Shown in pieces: positions 32,947-41,913 of a stretch of DNA of 64,000 nt. The notes under the pieces are model-generated. The model saw only the letters and a list, made by a program, of their open reading frames with translations. It was not told where the DNA came from and did no database searches. The stretch's first letter is position 1. Each line of letters opens with the position of its first letter. The position numbers and the translations under genes are program-made. The stretch is from Microbacterium sp. lyk4-40-TSB-66 (GTDB lineage: Bacteria; Actinomycetota; Actinomycetes; Actinomycetales; Microbacteriaceae): contig NZ_JARVRW010000013.1 in assembly GCF_030209475.1 (NCBI RefSeq), forward strand, positions 1-64,000. The letters run 5' to 3'.

Positions 32947-34528
32947 GGTCGGCGTAGTCGCGGCCCCAGATGTCTTCGACACCGTCGGGGAGGATCAGCA
33001 CCCGCTCGGGGTTGAGCGCCTCGACGGCACCCTCGTCGTGCGAGACGAGCACGACCGCGCCCTCGTAATGCGCGAGCGCGCCGAGGATCTCCTCACGAGA
33101 AGCGGGGTCGAGGTTGTTCGTCGGTTCGTCGAGCAGCAGCATGTTCGCCGACGACACCACGAGCGTCGCGAGCGACAGACGCGTCTTCTCACCGCCCGAG
33201 AGGACCCCCGCGGGCTTGAGCACGTCGTCGCCCACGAACAGGAACGATCCCAGCACCTTGCGGGCCTCGGTCGCGGTGATGTGCGGCGCGGCCGACATCA
33301 TGTTGTCGAGCACGGACCGCGAGACGTCGAGGTTCTCGTGCTCCTGCGCGTAGTAACCGATCTTGAGACCGTGACCGGGTTCGAGCTGGCCGGTGTCGGG
33401 CTGGTCGACGCCCGCGAGGATGCGCAGCAGCGTCGTCTTGCCGGCGCCGTTGAGACCCAGGATGACGACGCGCGACCCACGGTCGATGGCGAGGTCGACG
33501 TCGGTGAAGATCTCCAGCGATCCGTACGACTTCGACAGACCCGACGCCATGAGCGGGGTCTTGCCGCAGGGCGCGGGCTTGGGGAAGCGCAGCTTCGCGA
33601 CCCGCTCGTCCTGACGCACCTCGTCGAGGCCGGAGAGCATCTTCTCGGCGCGCGCGACCATCTGGTGGGCGGCGGCGGCCTTCGACGCCTTCGCGCCGAA
33701 GCGCGCTGCCTGCAGTTGCAGCGCCGTGGCCTTCTTCTCGACGTTGACGCGCTCCTTCTTGCGGCGCTCCTCGTCGGCCACCCGCTGGCGCAGGTAGTTC
33801 TTCCAGTTCATGTTGTAGATGTCGATGACCTGACGGTTGGCGTCGAGGTAGAACACCCGGTTGACCGTCTCGCCGACGAGCTCGACGTCGTGGGAGATGA
33901 CGATGAGGCCGCCCTTGTAGCCCTTGAGGAACTCGCGCAGCCACACGACGCTGTCGGCGTCGAGGTGGTTGGTCGGCTCGTCGAGGATCATCGTGCGGGC
34001 ATCCGAGAAGAGGATGCGCGCGAGCTCGATGCGACGACGCTGACCGCCCGACAGGGTCTTCAGCTGCTGATCGAGGATGCGGTCGGGGAGCGAGAGGTTG
34101 TGGGCGATGGATGCCGCCTCGGCCTCGGCCGCGTACCCGCCCGCCGCTTCGAACCGCTCGGTGAGGTTGGCGTACTTCTTCATCGCCTTCGCGGCGACCG
34201 CGGCGTCGTGGTCGGCCATGGCCAGGGACGCCTCGTGCATGCCGAGGGCGAGCGAACCCAGACCGCGGGCGTCGAGGATGCGCGTGCGCGCCAGCATCTC
34301 GGGGTCGCCCGAGCGGGGGTCCTGGGGCAGATAGCCGAGCTCGCCCGAGCGGTCGACGCCGCCGTTCGAAGGCAGCAGGTCACCCGCGAGCACCTTCGTG
34401 AGCGTCGTCTTCCCGGCACCGTTGCGCCCGACGAGGCCGATCTTGTCGCCGTCGGAGACGCGGAACGCCACATCGGACATGAGCACGCGGGCGCCCACGC
34501 GGATCTCGAGGTCGTGCACGGCGAGCAC
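32930..34528 (-). CDS. ABC-F family ATPase
   Basis: 532 residues with two ABC domains and no membrane span. Domain 1: Walker A VGRNGAGKTT, signature LSGGQRRRIELARILF, Walker B MILDEPTNHLD. The linker is a charged helical arm (DEERRKKERVNVEKKATALQ). Domain 2: LGLNGAGKTTLL, LSGGEKTRLSLA, LLLDEPTNNLD. ABC-F proteins act on the ribosome, in translation rescue or antibiotic resistance; the absence of resistance-specific features suggests a housekeeping member (Uup/EttA-like group). The start is GTG 34528, and a good TATACT -10 box lies at 34583-34588. The last codons belong to the 14-bp array. Confidence 0.9.
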   Translation of the reverse strand: MLAVHDLEIRVGARVLMSDVAFRVSDGDKIGLVGRNGAGKTTLTKVLAGDLLPSNGGVDRSGELGYLPQDPRSGDPEMLARTRILDARGLGSLALGMHEASLAMADHDAAVAAKAMKKYANLTERFEAAGGYAAEAEAASIAHNLSLPDRILDQQLKTLSGGQRRRIELARILFSDARTMILDEPTNHLDADSVVWLREFLKGYKGGLIVISHDVELVGETVNRVFYLDANRQVIDIYNMNWKNYLRQRVADEERRKKERVNVEKKATALQLQAARFGAKASKAAAAHQMVARAEKMLSGLDEVRQDERVAKLRFPKPAPCGKTPLMASGLSKSYGSLEIFTDVDLAIDRGSRVVILGLNGAGKTTLLRILAGVDQPDTGQLEPGHGLKIGYYAQEHENLDVSRSVLDNMMSAAPHITATEARKVLGSFLFVGDDVLKPAGVLSGGEKTRLSLATLVVSSANMLLLDEPTNNLDPASREEILGALAHYEGAVVLVSHDEGAVEALNPERVLILPDGVEDIWGRDYADLITLA

Positions 34529-34582
34529 AGCGAACGTCCGTTCTTCGGGGTCGGGGAATGGCCAGAGGATGGCCAGCCACCC

Positions 34583-34588
34583 AGTATA
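34583..34588 (-). promoter_or_regulatory. -10 box of the ABC-F gene
   Basis: On the minus strand TATACT, close to the consensus -10, lies about 55 nt upstream of the GTG start at 34528. Confidence 0.5.
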
Positions 34589-34744
34589 AGTCGCCTTCCC
34601 TAACGTTCCCCGACAGTGAGTCTCGAGCGGCCCGGATGCCGTGTGCCCGGACGGTCGCCGAACGTCCGCCCCGGATAGCTCGGTGTCGAGACGTTCGGCC
34701 CCGGTCTCGGCATCCGGGTTTGCGTTCTCACCCGATCACTGACC

Positions 34745-34763
34745 TAAGCTAAGCCTGTCCTTA
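34745..34763. promoter_or_regulatory. DtxR/IdeR-like iron box
   Basis: The minus strand of this 19-mer, TAAGGACAGGCTTAGCTTA, matches the known DtxR/IdeR consensus TTAGGTTAGSCTAACCTAA at 13 of 19 positions by my alignment. It lies 22 bp upstream of the GTG of the siderophore-binding lipoprotein, where an iron-dependent repressor would block the promoter. Confidence 0.65.
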
Positions 34764-34785
34764 CTTGAATCACAGGAGGCTCTCT

Positions 34786-35808
34786 GTGTCCCGATTCCGC
34801 GCCCTGGCGGCCCTCGCCGTCGGCTCCGCCCTCGTCCTCACCGGCTGCGCCGGTACCTCCGCATCGCCGGAAGGAGAGGCGGCGCAGGGCTCCGACGGCG
34901 TCTTCCCCGTCACCGTCGACAGCGCCCTCGGCCAGGCCGTGATCGAGAAGAAGCCCGAACGCGTCGCGACCGTCGCGTGGTCCAACCAGGAGGTCCCGCT
35001 CGCGCTCGGCATCGTGCCCGTGGGCATGGCGAAGGCCACGTGGGGCGACGACGACGGCGACGGCATCCTCCCCTGGGTCGAAGACAAGCTGACCGAGCTC
35101 GGCGGCGAGACCCCTGCGCTCTTCGACGAGACCGACGGCATCGACTTCGAGGCCGTGGCCGACACGCAGCCCGATGTGATCCTCGCCGCCTACTCGGGTC
35201 TGACGCAGGAGGACTACGACACCCTGTCGAAGATCGCGCCCGTCGTCGCCTACCCCGACGCCGCCTGGGGTACCACCCTCGATCAGATGATCCAGCTCAA
35301 TTCGAAGGCCCTCGGCCTCGAGACCGAGGGCGACGCCCTCATCGAGCAGATCAAGACCGAGGCCGCGGACGCCTACGCCGCGCACCCCGCCCTCGCGGAC
35401 GCCGCGCCCCTGTTCGCATTCACCGACCCCACCGATCTCAGCACCATCACGTACTACACCTCGCACGATCCGCGCGCGGGCTTCCTGCACGAGCTGGGCA
35501 TGCCCGAGCCCGAGCAGGTGACGAAGACCTCGGCCGAGGTCGACGCCTTCTACAGCGACATCAGCTCCGAGAACGCCGACGTCTTCAGCGACGTGGGCCT
35601 GTGGATCACCTACGGCAACACCGACGGCTCGACCGTCGCACAGCTGCAGGCCGACCCGCTGCTGTCGAAGATCCCCGCCATCGCTGCGGGCCGCATCGCC
35701 GTCCTCGAAGACGGCACGCCGCTCGCGGCCTCGGCGAACCCCTCGCCGTTGTCGGTCGGCTGGGGCTTCGGCCAGTACCTCGACCTGCTGACCACCGCCG
35801 TCAGCTGA
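34786..35808 (+). CDS. Iron-siderophore ABC transporter substrate-binding lipoprotein
   Basis: 340 residues. A lipoprotein signal peptide (VSRFRALAALAVGSALVLTGCAGT) has a lipobox around LTGC. The rest is a cluster-A-III periplasmic-binding fold (FepB/FhuD type): ERVATVAWSNQEVPLALGIVPVGM, then IDFEAVADTQPDVILAAYSGL, and C-terminal AAGRIAVLEDG. It should capture ferric siderophores at the outer membrane face. The GTG at 34786 follows AGGAGG by 6 nt. First gene of a five-gene uptake operon, preceded by an iron box. The siderophore type is unknown. Confidence 0.92.
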   Translation: MSRFRALAALAVGSALVLTGCAGTSASPEGEAAQGSDGVFPVTVDSALGQAVIEKKPERVATVAWSNQEVPLALGIVPVGMAKATWGDDDGDGILPWVEDKLTELGGETPALFDETDGIDFEAVADTQPDVILAAYSGLTQEDYDTLSKIAPVVAYPDAAWGTTLDQMIQLNSKALGLETEGDALIEQIKTEAADAYAAHPALADAAPLFAFTDPTDLSTITYYTSHDPRAGFLHELGMPEPEQVTKTSAEVDAFYSDISSENADVFSDVGLWITYGNTDGSTVAQLQADPLLSKIPAIAAGRIAVLEDGTPLAASANPSPLSVGWGFGQYLDLLTTAVS

Positions 35809-35833
35809 TCCCCCTCACCGGACCGCGCCCCTC

Positions 35834-36880
35834 ATGACCACCCGCTCCCCCGTCGTCGACGTGCTCCCGGATGCCGCCTCCCTGCGGCGTCCGGCGAGTC
35901 GCCGCCTGCTGTGGTTGCTGGTGCTCACGGGGGGCGTGGTGGTGGTGTCGGCGGCATCCATCGCCTTCGGCACCCGCGACGTCTCGCTGACCGAGATCGC
36001 CTCCGCCTTCACGGGCGGCGGCGGGGTCGGCGAGGCCGCGGTGATCACCCGCGTGCCCCGCACCGTCCTCGGACTCCTCGTCGGCGCCGCCCTCGCGATG
36101 GCGGGTCTGACCATGCAGGCCGTCACCCGCAATCCGCTCGCCGATCCGGGCATCCTGGGCGTCTCCGCGGGCGCATCGCTCGCCGTGGTCACCGGCATCG
36201 CGTTCTTCGGGCTCTCCAGCTCGTCCGGGTACATGGGCTTCGCGATCGTCGGCGCCGCCGCAGCGGCCGTCTTCGTCTACACCGTGGGCTCGCTCGGTCG
36301 CGGCGGCGCGACCCCGCTCAAACTCGCCCTCGCGGGCGCGGCGACCACGGCGGCCTTCGGGTCGCTGTCGAGTGCGATCCTGCTCCCCCGCGTGGACCTG
36401 CTCGAGGTGTTCCGGTTCTGGCAGATCGGGGGGATCGGCGGCGCGACGTGGGACCGCGTGCAGGTGGTCCTGCCGGTCCTCGCGATCGGCGCCCTCGTCT
36501 GCATCCTCTGCTCCCGCGGCATGAACTCCCTCGCGCTCGGCGACGACGTCGCCACGGGTCTCGGCGAGCACGTCGGCCGCACGCGCCTCGTCGCCTCCGC
36601 CGGAGCGGTCGTGCTCGTGGGCGCCGCCACCGCCGTCGCCGGTCCCATCGCGTTCGTCGGCCTCGTCGTCCCCCACGTCTGCCGCATGCTCATCGGCACC
36701 GATCACCGCTGGCTCGTCCCCTTCTCGGCCCTCGGCGGGGCCATCCTCCTCGTCGGCGCCGACGTCGTGGGCCGCCTCGTCGCGCGCCCGACCGAGGTCG
36801 AGGTCGGCATCCTCACGGCTCTGATCGGTGCCCCCTTCTTCATCTGGATCGTCCGTCGGCAGAAGGTGCGCGAACTGTGA
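35834..36880 (+). CDS. FecCD-family siderophore ABC permease (1)
   Basis: 348 residues with about nine or ten membrane spans. FecCD marks: VPRTVLGLLVGAALAMAGLTMQAVTRNPLADPGILGVSAGAS and VAGPIAFVGLVVPHVCRMLIGTDHRWL. It forms the membrane channel with the next permease. The ATG at 35834 is 25 bp after the binding-protein stop, and its stop overlaps the next start by GTGA. Belongs to the iron-regulated uptake operon. Confidence 0.92.
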   Translation: MTTRSPVVDVLPDAASLRRPASRRLLWLLVLTGGVVVVSAASIAFGTRDVSLTEIASAFTGGGGVGEAAVITRVPRTVLGLLVGAALAMAGLTMQAVTRNPLADPGILGVSAGASLAVVTGIAFFGLSSSSGYMGFAIVGAAAAAVFVYTVGSLGRGGATPLKLALAGAATTAAFGSLSSAILLPRVDLLEVFRFWQIGGIGGATWDRVQVVLPVLAIGALVCILCSRGMNSLALGDDVATGLGEHVGRTRLVASAGAVVLVGAATAVAGPIAFVGLVVPHVCRMLIGTDHRWLVPFSALGGAILLVGADVVGRLVARPTEVEVGILTALIGAPFFIWIVRRQKVREL

Positions 36881-37953
36881 GCGCCCAGACCCTCTCGCCC
36901 CGGGGCGATGCCGCCACGGCATCCGTCCCCGACGTGGCCGCGCTCATCCGGGGTCGCCGTGACCGTGCCCGCCGTCGCACCCTCGTCGCAGTCGTCCTCT
37001 TGATCGCCGTCCTCGTCGTGTACGTCGTCACCCTGATGGTCGGCAACACCTTCTACACCCCCGACCAGGTCGTCCGCGTGCTCCTCGGGCAGACGGTGCC
37101 CGGCGCCTCCTTCACGATCGGCGAGCTCCGCCTCCCGCGCGCCAGCCTCGGGCTCCTCTCGGGCCTCGCCTTCGGGATGGCGGGCGTGACGTTCCAGACG
37201 ATGTTGCGGAACCCCCTCGCCTCCCCCGACATCATCGGCATCTCCTCGGGCGCGAGCGCCTTCGCCGTCGTCGCGATCATCGGCTTCTCCCTCTCGGATG
37301 CCGCCGTCTCCGCCTTCGCGTTGGTGGGCGCCCTCGCCACGGCAGGGGCCATCTACTTCCTCTCACGCCGCGGAGCCTTCACCGGCACCCGGCTCGTACT
37401 CATCGGCATCGGCGTGGCGGCGATGCTCGACAGCGTCACGACGTGGGTGCTGACCCGCGCGGCGAACTGGGATCTGCAGACGGCGATGCAGTGGCTCACC
37501 GGCAGCCTCAACAACGCCTCGTGGGAGCGCCTGCTGCCGCTGGCCGTCACCGTCGCGGTCGTCCTGCCGCTCATGGTCGCGAACACGCGCGGACTCGCCG
37601 TCCTGCGCCTCGGCGACGACTCGGCCGCCGGTCTCGGCGTGCGGGTCGAGCGCACCCGCCTGCTGCTCATCGTCGGCGCCGTCGTGATGCTGGCCGTCGC
37701 CACCGCGGCGAGCGGCCCCATCGCGTTCGTGGCGTTCATGGCCGGCCCGATCGCCGCCCGACTCGTCGGTCCGGGTGGCTCGCTCCTGGTGCCCGCCGGA
37801 CTCGTCGGCGCCCTCCTGGTGATGCTCAGCGACCTGCTCGGTCAGTTCGCCTTCGACAACCGCTATCCCGTCGGCGTCATCACCGGGGTGCTCGGCGCGC
37901 CCTACCTCATCTACCTGCTCATCAGGACCAACCGTTCCGGAGGCTCACTGTGA
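36877..37953 (+). CDS. FecCD-family siderophore ABC permease (2)
   Basis: 358 residues, the partner permease. LRLPRASLGLLSGLAFGMAGVTFQTMLRNPLASPDIIGISSGAS and ASGPIAFVAFMAGPIAARLVGPGG are the FecCD signatures. A ~45-residue cytoplasmic N-terminus precedes the first span. The GTG at 36877 overlaps the stop of the first permease by GTGA, indicating coupled translation and a heterodimeric channel. Confidence 0.92.
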   Translation: MSAQTLSPRGDAATASVPDVAALIRGRRDRARRRTLVAVVLLIAVLVVYVVTLMVGNTFYTPDQVVRVLLGQTVPGASFTIGELRLPRASLGLLSGLAFGMAGVTFQTMLRNPLASPDIIGISSGASAFAVVAIIGFSLSDAAVSAFALVGALATAGAIYFLSRRGAFTGTRLVLIGIGVAAMLDSVTTWVLTRAANWDLQTAMQWLTGSLNNASWERLLPLAVTVAVVLPLMVANTRGLAVLRLGDDSAAGLGVRVERTRLLLIVGAVVMLAVATAASGPIAFVAFMAGPIAARLVGPGGSLLVPAGLVGALLVMLSDLLGQFAFDNRYPVGVITGVLGAPYLIYLLIRTNRSGGSL

Positions 37954-37990
37954 CCGCCCCTGTGACCTCCCACCCCGAGGGAGCCCTCTC

Positions 37991-38845
37991 GTGACCGCGA
38001 ACCGCACGCTCACCGCGGAGGGACTCACCCTCGCCTACGGCGACCGCGTGATCGTCGACGACCTCGACATCAGCTTCCCCGCCGGTCGCATCACCGCCAT
38101 CGTCGGCGCCAACGGCTGCGGCAAGTCGACGCTCCTCCGCGCGCTCGCGCGCCTGCTTCCCCCTAAAGCCGGGCGGGTCGTGCTCGACGGTAAGGCGCTG
38201 CACGAACGGCCCTCCAAAGAAGTGGCGCGCATCCTCGGTCTGCTCCCGCAGAGCCCGATCGCGCCCGAGGGCATCGCCGTCGCCGACCTGGTGGGCCGCG
38301 GGCGCCACCCGCACCAGCGCGCGCTCGCCCGCTGGAGCGCCCGCGACTACGAGGTCGTCGCCGAGGCCCTCGCCGCGACCGGTATCAGCGACCTCGCCGA
38401 CCGCTCGATCGACGAGCTGTCCGGTGGCCAGCGTCAGCGCGTGTGGATCGCCATGGCACTGGCGCAGGAGACCGACATCCTGCTGCTCGACGAGCCGACG
38501 ACCTTCCTCGACGTCGCGCACCAGGTCGAGGTGCTCGACCTGCTCACCGACCTCAACCGCGACCGCGGCACCACCACGGTGATGGTCCTGCACGACATGA
38601 ACATGGCCGCTCGCTACGCCGATCACCTCATCGCGCTGCGCGAGGGTCACGTGGTCGCCGCCGGAGATCCCACCTCCGTCATGACCTCCGACCTCATCCG
38701 CGAGGTGTTCGGTCTCGACGCCCTCGTCGTCCCCGACCCCGTCTCGGGCACCCCGCTCGTCCTCCCCCGCGGTCGCCACCACGCGAGCCCGCGCGTGTCC
38801 GCCCCCGACACCGTTCAGGAGCCCCTCGATGTCCTCCCCTCGTGA
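37991..38845 (+). CDS. Siderophore ABC transporter ATP-binding protein
   Basis: 284 residues, FecE/FepC type. Walker A IVGANGCGKSTLLRAL, Q-loop LLPQSPIAPEG, signature LSGGQRQRVWIAMALAQ, Walker B ILLLDEPTTFLD, switch His in VMVLHDMNMAARYAD. It powers the two permeases. The GTG at 37991 is preceded by a GAGGGAG site. Its 3' end overlaps the siderophore-interacting protein gene by 17 bp. Confidence 0.93.
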   Translation: MTANRTLTAEGLTLAYGDRVIVDDLDISFPAGRITAIVGANGCGKSTLLRALARLLPPKAGRVVLDGKALHERPSKEVARILGLLPQSPIAPEGIAVADLVGRGRHPHQRALARWSARDYEVVAEALAATGISDLADRSIDELSGGQRQRVWIAMALAQETDILLLDEPTTFLDVAHQVEVLDLLTDLNRDRGTTTVMVLHDMNMAARYADHLIALREGHVVAAGDPTSVMTSDLIREVFGLDALVVPDPVSGTPLVLPRGRHHASPRVSAPDTVQEPLDVLPS

Positions 38846-39737
38846 GACCTCCCGGTTCTTCCGCGTCCGCGTCGCCCGCATCACCGACCTCACGCCCAGT
38901 TTCCGTCGCTTCACCTTCGTCGGCGACGACCTCCACGAATACGGCGATCCCGGCTTCGACCAGCGCATCAAGGTCGTCTTCCCCACCGACACGCTGAGCC
39001 TGGATGCCATGCCGACCGGCGCGGACTGGTGGACCGCCTGGCGTGAGCTCCCCGACGAGCAGCGCCTCCCCTTCCGCACGTACACGACCCGCGCCGTGCG
39101 ACGTGCCGATCGCGAGATCGATATCGACATGGTCGCCCATGAAGTGCTGGGACCCGCCTCGGCGTGGATCGAGAACGCCCGCGTCGGCGATGAGGTGCTC
39201 GTGTTCGCCCCCACGGTGGCGCTCACCGACGTGAGCTTCGGCGTCGACTTCGTCCCTCCCGCAGAGACCGGCGATTACCTGCTGGCCGGAGACGAGACAG
39301 CGGCGCCGGCCATCGCCGTCATCCTGGAGCAGTTGCCCGCGGATGCCACGGGTACGGTCGTGCTCGAGGTACCCACCCCCGAGGACTGCGCCTACCTCCC
39401 CCGGCATCCGGGCTTCTCGTTCCTGGTGGCGGCTCGCGCGGGCCGCGATCGTCACGCGCACCTGGTCTCCGCCACGCGCGACGCCGCCTTCGCGCTCACC
39501 CCCGATGGGCACGGCGACGAGGTCGAGGAGATCGACATCGACGAGGGGATGCTCTGGGAGGTCCCCCGCACCGCCAAGGGCGGGGCCGCGCTGAAGAAGG
39601 CTCCGCTGTACGCCTGGCTCGCGGGCGAGGCCTCGGCGATCAAGACCCTGCGCCGTCACCTCGTGACCGAGCGCGGGGTCGACCGGCGGGCGGTGGCCTT
39701 CATGGGTTACTGGCGCACCGGTCGCGCGGAGTGCTGA
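38829..39737 (+). CDS. Siderophore-interacting protein (NAD(P)H:siderophore reductase family)
   Basis: 302 residues. An N-terminal FAD-binding domain has RFRTYTTRAVRR-like LPFRTYTTRAV (FAD loop), preceded by RRFTFVGDDL. The C-terminal domain (AGDETAAPAIAVILEQLPADA ... LYAWLAGEASAIKTLRRHLV) is typical of the SIP/ViuB family. These cytoplasmic enzymes release iron by reducing ferric siderophores, so it completes the uptake operon. The 17-bp overlap with the ATPase gene supports coupled expression. Confidence 0.92.
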   Translation: MSSPRETSRFFRVRVARITDLTPSFRRFTFVGDDLHEYGDPGFDQRIKVVFPTDTLSLDAMPTGADWWTAWRELPDEQRLPFRTYTTRAVRRADREIDIDMVAHEVLGPASAWIENARVGDEVLVFAPTVALTDVSFGVDFVPPAETGDYLLAGDETAAPAIAVILEQLPADATGTVVLEVPTPEDCAYLPRHPGFSFLVAARAGRDRHAHLVSATRDAAFALTPDGHGDEVEEIDIDEGMLWEVPRTAKGGAALKKAPLYAWLAGEASAIKTLRRHLVTERGVDRRAVAFMGYWRTGRAEC

Positions 39738-39906
39738 CGACCTGATGCCGTTCCGGGCGCAGGTTGCGCGCGGGCGCGGGCGCGGAACAGACTCCGGATG
39801 CCACGCACCGGGGTCACGTCCGCCACGCGCCCCGGACCGGGGGCTTAAGGTGGGCCACGTGTCCGACAGCCCACCGTGGGCGATGTCGTCACACGAGGGA
39901 GCACTC

Positions 39907-40116
39907 ATGCGAATCAGCGCACGCAATCGGTTGAAGGGCACCATCGTCGAGGTGACGAAAGGCGCGACCACCGCGCACGTCCGCATCGATGTCGGCGGCT
40001 CCATCGTGACGTCGTCGATCACCAACGACGCCGTCGACGAGCTCGGGCTGGCCGCCGGCGTCGAAGCGTACGCCGTGGTGAAGGCGTCCGACGTCATGGT
40101 CGCCGTCGACGACTGA
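39907..40116 (+). CDS. Mop/TOBE-domain molybdate-binding protein
   Basis: 69 residues, a single Mop (TOBE) domain: MRISARNRLKGTIVEVTKGATTAHVRIDVGG ... VVKASDVMVAVDD. Free-standing Mop proteins bind molybdate or tungstate as oligomers and serve as storage or delivery modules. No molybdate transporter or molybdenum-cofactor gene is nearby. The ATG at 39907 has GAGGGAG upstream. The gap 39738-39906 has a TAAGGT box near 39845 and no other gene. Confidence 0.88.
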   Translation: MRISARNRLKGTIVEVTKGATTAHVRIDVGGSIVTSSITNDAVDELGLAAGVEAYAVVKASDVMVAVDD

Positions 40117-40160
40117 GCGCTTCTCCCGGAGGCGCTCAGCGGCCGTGGACGGGAGTGCCG

Positions 40161-40250
40161 GCATCAACCGGGATCCGGGTCGCCCTCGGGGCATCGACCG
40201 AGATCCGGGTCGCCCTCGGGGCATCGACCGAGATCCGGATCACCCTCGGG
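40161..40250. repeat. 30-bp tandem array spanning the C-S lyase stop codon (3 copies)
   Basis: Copies at 40161-40190, 40191-40220 and 40221-40250 of GCATCGACCGAGATCCGGGT followed by CGCCCTCGGG. On the minus strand the stop position is TGA in the gene-proximal copy (40240-40242, the real stop) and CGA in the other two. Confidence 0.9.
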
Positions 40251-41403
40251 GCACCAAGTGCCCGATGCGCTCGATCGCGTCGCGCAGCACCTCGGGCGCG
40301 CAGCCGACGTTGATGCGCACGTGCCCCACGCCCTCTTCGCCGAAGAGCGGGCCGTGGTGCAGCGCAACCTTCGCCTCGCGCCGGATCAACGGCGCGGGAT
40401 TCTCGCCCCACCCGTAGGCCGAGACGTCCACCCAGGCGAGGAAGCCGGCGTCGGGGATGCGGTAGCGCGCGAGGGGGAGGTGCTCGGCGAGCAGGTCGGC
40501 CAGCAGGCGACGGTTCTGATCGAGGGCGGCCAGCAGCCCCTCGAGCCACTCGTCGCTGTCGGCCGAGAACGCGGCGCGGTTGGCGATGACGCCGAACAGT
40601 CCTGCGCGCCACTCCACCTCCCACGGCAGCGCACGCACGACCGCCGCGGTCTCGTCGGCGCCCGTCACGATGACCGCGCACTTGAGCCCGGCGAGGTTGT
40701 ACGTCTTGCTCGCGCTCGTCACCGTGTACCCGACCGCGGCGGCCTCGAACGCGGCATCCAGGAACGGGGTGAACACGGCGGGGGCGTGCGTGAGCGGAGC
40801 GTGGATCTCGTCACTGACGACGGTCGCTCCGAACCGATGCGCCAACCGCGCCAGGGCAGCGAGCGACTCCCGCGTGTGGACGGTGCCGGTGGGGTTGTGC
40901 GGGTTGCACAGCAGTACCGAGCGGGCGCCGGCGGCGAGGGCCCGCTCGATGCCGTCGAGGTCGAGTCTCCAGCCGCGGCCGTCGTCGACGAGCGGAACGC
41001 GCTCCACCACCGCACCCGCCTCCTCGACCGTGTCGTAGAACGGCGGGTACACCGGCGGGGTGACGACCACCCGGTCACCGGGCGAGGTGACGGCACGAAG
41101 CACCTCGACGACGCCCATCATCACGTCCCCCGTCCAGCGGATGCGCGACGGATCCGGGCGCCAGCCCCAGTGGCGGTCGGCGAAGTCCGCGAAGTCGAGG
41201 TCGATACCCGGCCGCGGCGGCGTGTACCCGGTGTCGCCGATCTCGACGGCGCGGTGCAGGGCGGCGGTGATGCCGGGAGCCAAGGCGAAGTCGGTCTCGG
41301 CGACGAACATGGGGATCACATCGTCACCGTACGAGCGCCACTTCGTGCTCGTTCGCTGACGGAGGAGGGCGAGCGGCAGGGCCTGGAGGGGAGGAACGCT
41401 CAT
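40240..41403 (-). CDS. MalY/PatB-family C-S lyase (PLP aminotransferase fold)
   Basis: 387 residues, fold-type I PLP enzyme. FVAETDFALAPGITAALHRAV at the N-terminus, CNPHNPTGTVHTRESL, VVSDEIHAPL (Asp for the PLP pyridine), and SASKTYNLAGLKCA with the Schiff-base Lys are all MalY/PatB landmarks. It likely cleaves cystathionine or other cysteine S-conjugates to give a thiol, pyruvate and ammonia. The leaderless ATG at 41403 follows a TAGGCT box by 6 nt. Its stop lies within the 30-bp tandem array. Not a cysteine desulfurase despite lying next to the suf genes. Confidence 0.88.
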   Translation of the reverse strand: MSVPPLQALPLALLRQRTSTKWRSYGDDVIPMFVAETDFALAPGITAALHRAVEIGDTGYTPPRPGIDLDFADFADRHWGWRPDPSRIRWTGDVMMGVVEVLRAVTSPGDRVVVTPPVYPPFYDTVEEAGAVVERVPLVDDGRGWRLDLDGIERALAAGARSVLLCNPHNPTGTVHTRESLAALARLAHRFGATVVSDEIHAPLTHAPAVFTPFLDAAFEAAAVGYTVTSASKTYNLAGLKCAVIVTGADETAAVVRALPWEVEWRAGLFGVIANRAAFSADSDEWLEGLLAALDQNRRLLADLLAEHLPLARYRIPDAGFLAWVDVSAYGWGENPAPLIRREAKVALHHGPLFGEEGVGHVRINVGCAPEVLRDAIERIGHLVPRG

Positions 41404-41409
41404 GTCGTG

Positions 41410-41415
41410 AGCCTA
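41410..41415 (-). promoter_or_regulatory. -10 box, leaderless start
   Basis: On the minus strand TAGGCT ends 6 nt before the ATG at 41403 of the C-S lyase gene. Confidence 0.6.
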
Positions 41416-41493
41416 ATGAGCGCCCCGGATGCCGGGGAATCGACGCGTCAGACGGCGACACACGAGCACGGCACCGCCGCCTGGAACACGCGA

Positions 41494-41523
41494 GAACGCC
41501 CGCCCCCGGAGGGACGGGCGTTC
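41494..41523 (-). terminator. Terminator hairpin of the suf operon
   Basis: GAACGCCCG (41494-41502) pairs with CGGGCGTTC (41515-41523) around a 12-nt loop, about 50 bp past the last suf-operon stop. No T-run. Confidence 0.55.
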
Positions 41524-41574
41524 GCGAGGCCGAGGACGCGGGTCAGGGCGACCCGCGGGGCTCGGCGCGACCGG

Positions 41575-41904
41575 TCAGATCGCGAACCCGAGGGCTCGCA
41601 TCATGTCACGGCCGTCGTCGGTGATGCGCTCGGGGCCCCACGGCGGCATCCACACCCAATTGATGCGGAAGCGGTCCACGACGTTGTCGAGGGCCTGAGC
41701 GGTCTGCTCTTCGAGCACGTCGGTCAGCGGGCAGCCGGCCGAGGTCAGTGTCATGTGGATGACGAGCGCGTCGTTCTCGTCATCCCACGCCAGGTCGTAG
41801 ATGAGTCCCAGATCGACGACGTTGATCCCCAGTTCGGGGTCCATCACGTCTTTCAGGGCCTCGGTGACCTCGTCGTACTTCTCGGGCGCGAGGGTTGCGG
41901 TCAT
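41575..41904 (-). CDS. MIP18/DUF59 metal-sulfur cluster assembly factor (SufT-like)
   Basis: 109 residues. The DUF59 core is VMDPELGINVVDLGLIYDL and MTLTSAGCPLTDVLEEQ, with the single conserved Cys. SufT-type proteins aid maturation of Fe-S proteins. It is the last gene of the suf operon, 9 bp after sufC, and the ATG at 41904 is close to the sufC stop, so it is co-transcribed. Confidence 0.9.
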   Translation of the reverse strand: MTATLAPEKYDEVTEALKDVMDPELGINVVDLGLIYDLAWDDENDALVIHMTLTSAGCPLTDVLEEQTAQALDNVVDRFRINWVWMPPWGPERITDDGRDMMRALGFAI

Positions 41905-41913
41905 GTAACGATC

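Noticed and set aside
40240..41403. C-S lyase as the SufS cysteine desulfurase of the neighbouring suf operon
   Set aside because: Motifs are MalY/PatB type, it has its own leaderless promoter, and a terminator hairpin separates it from the suf genes.
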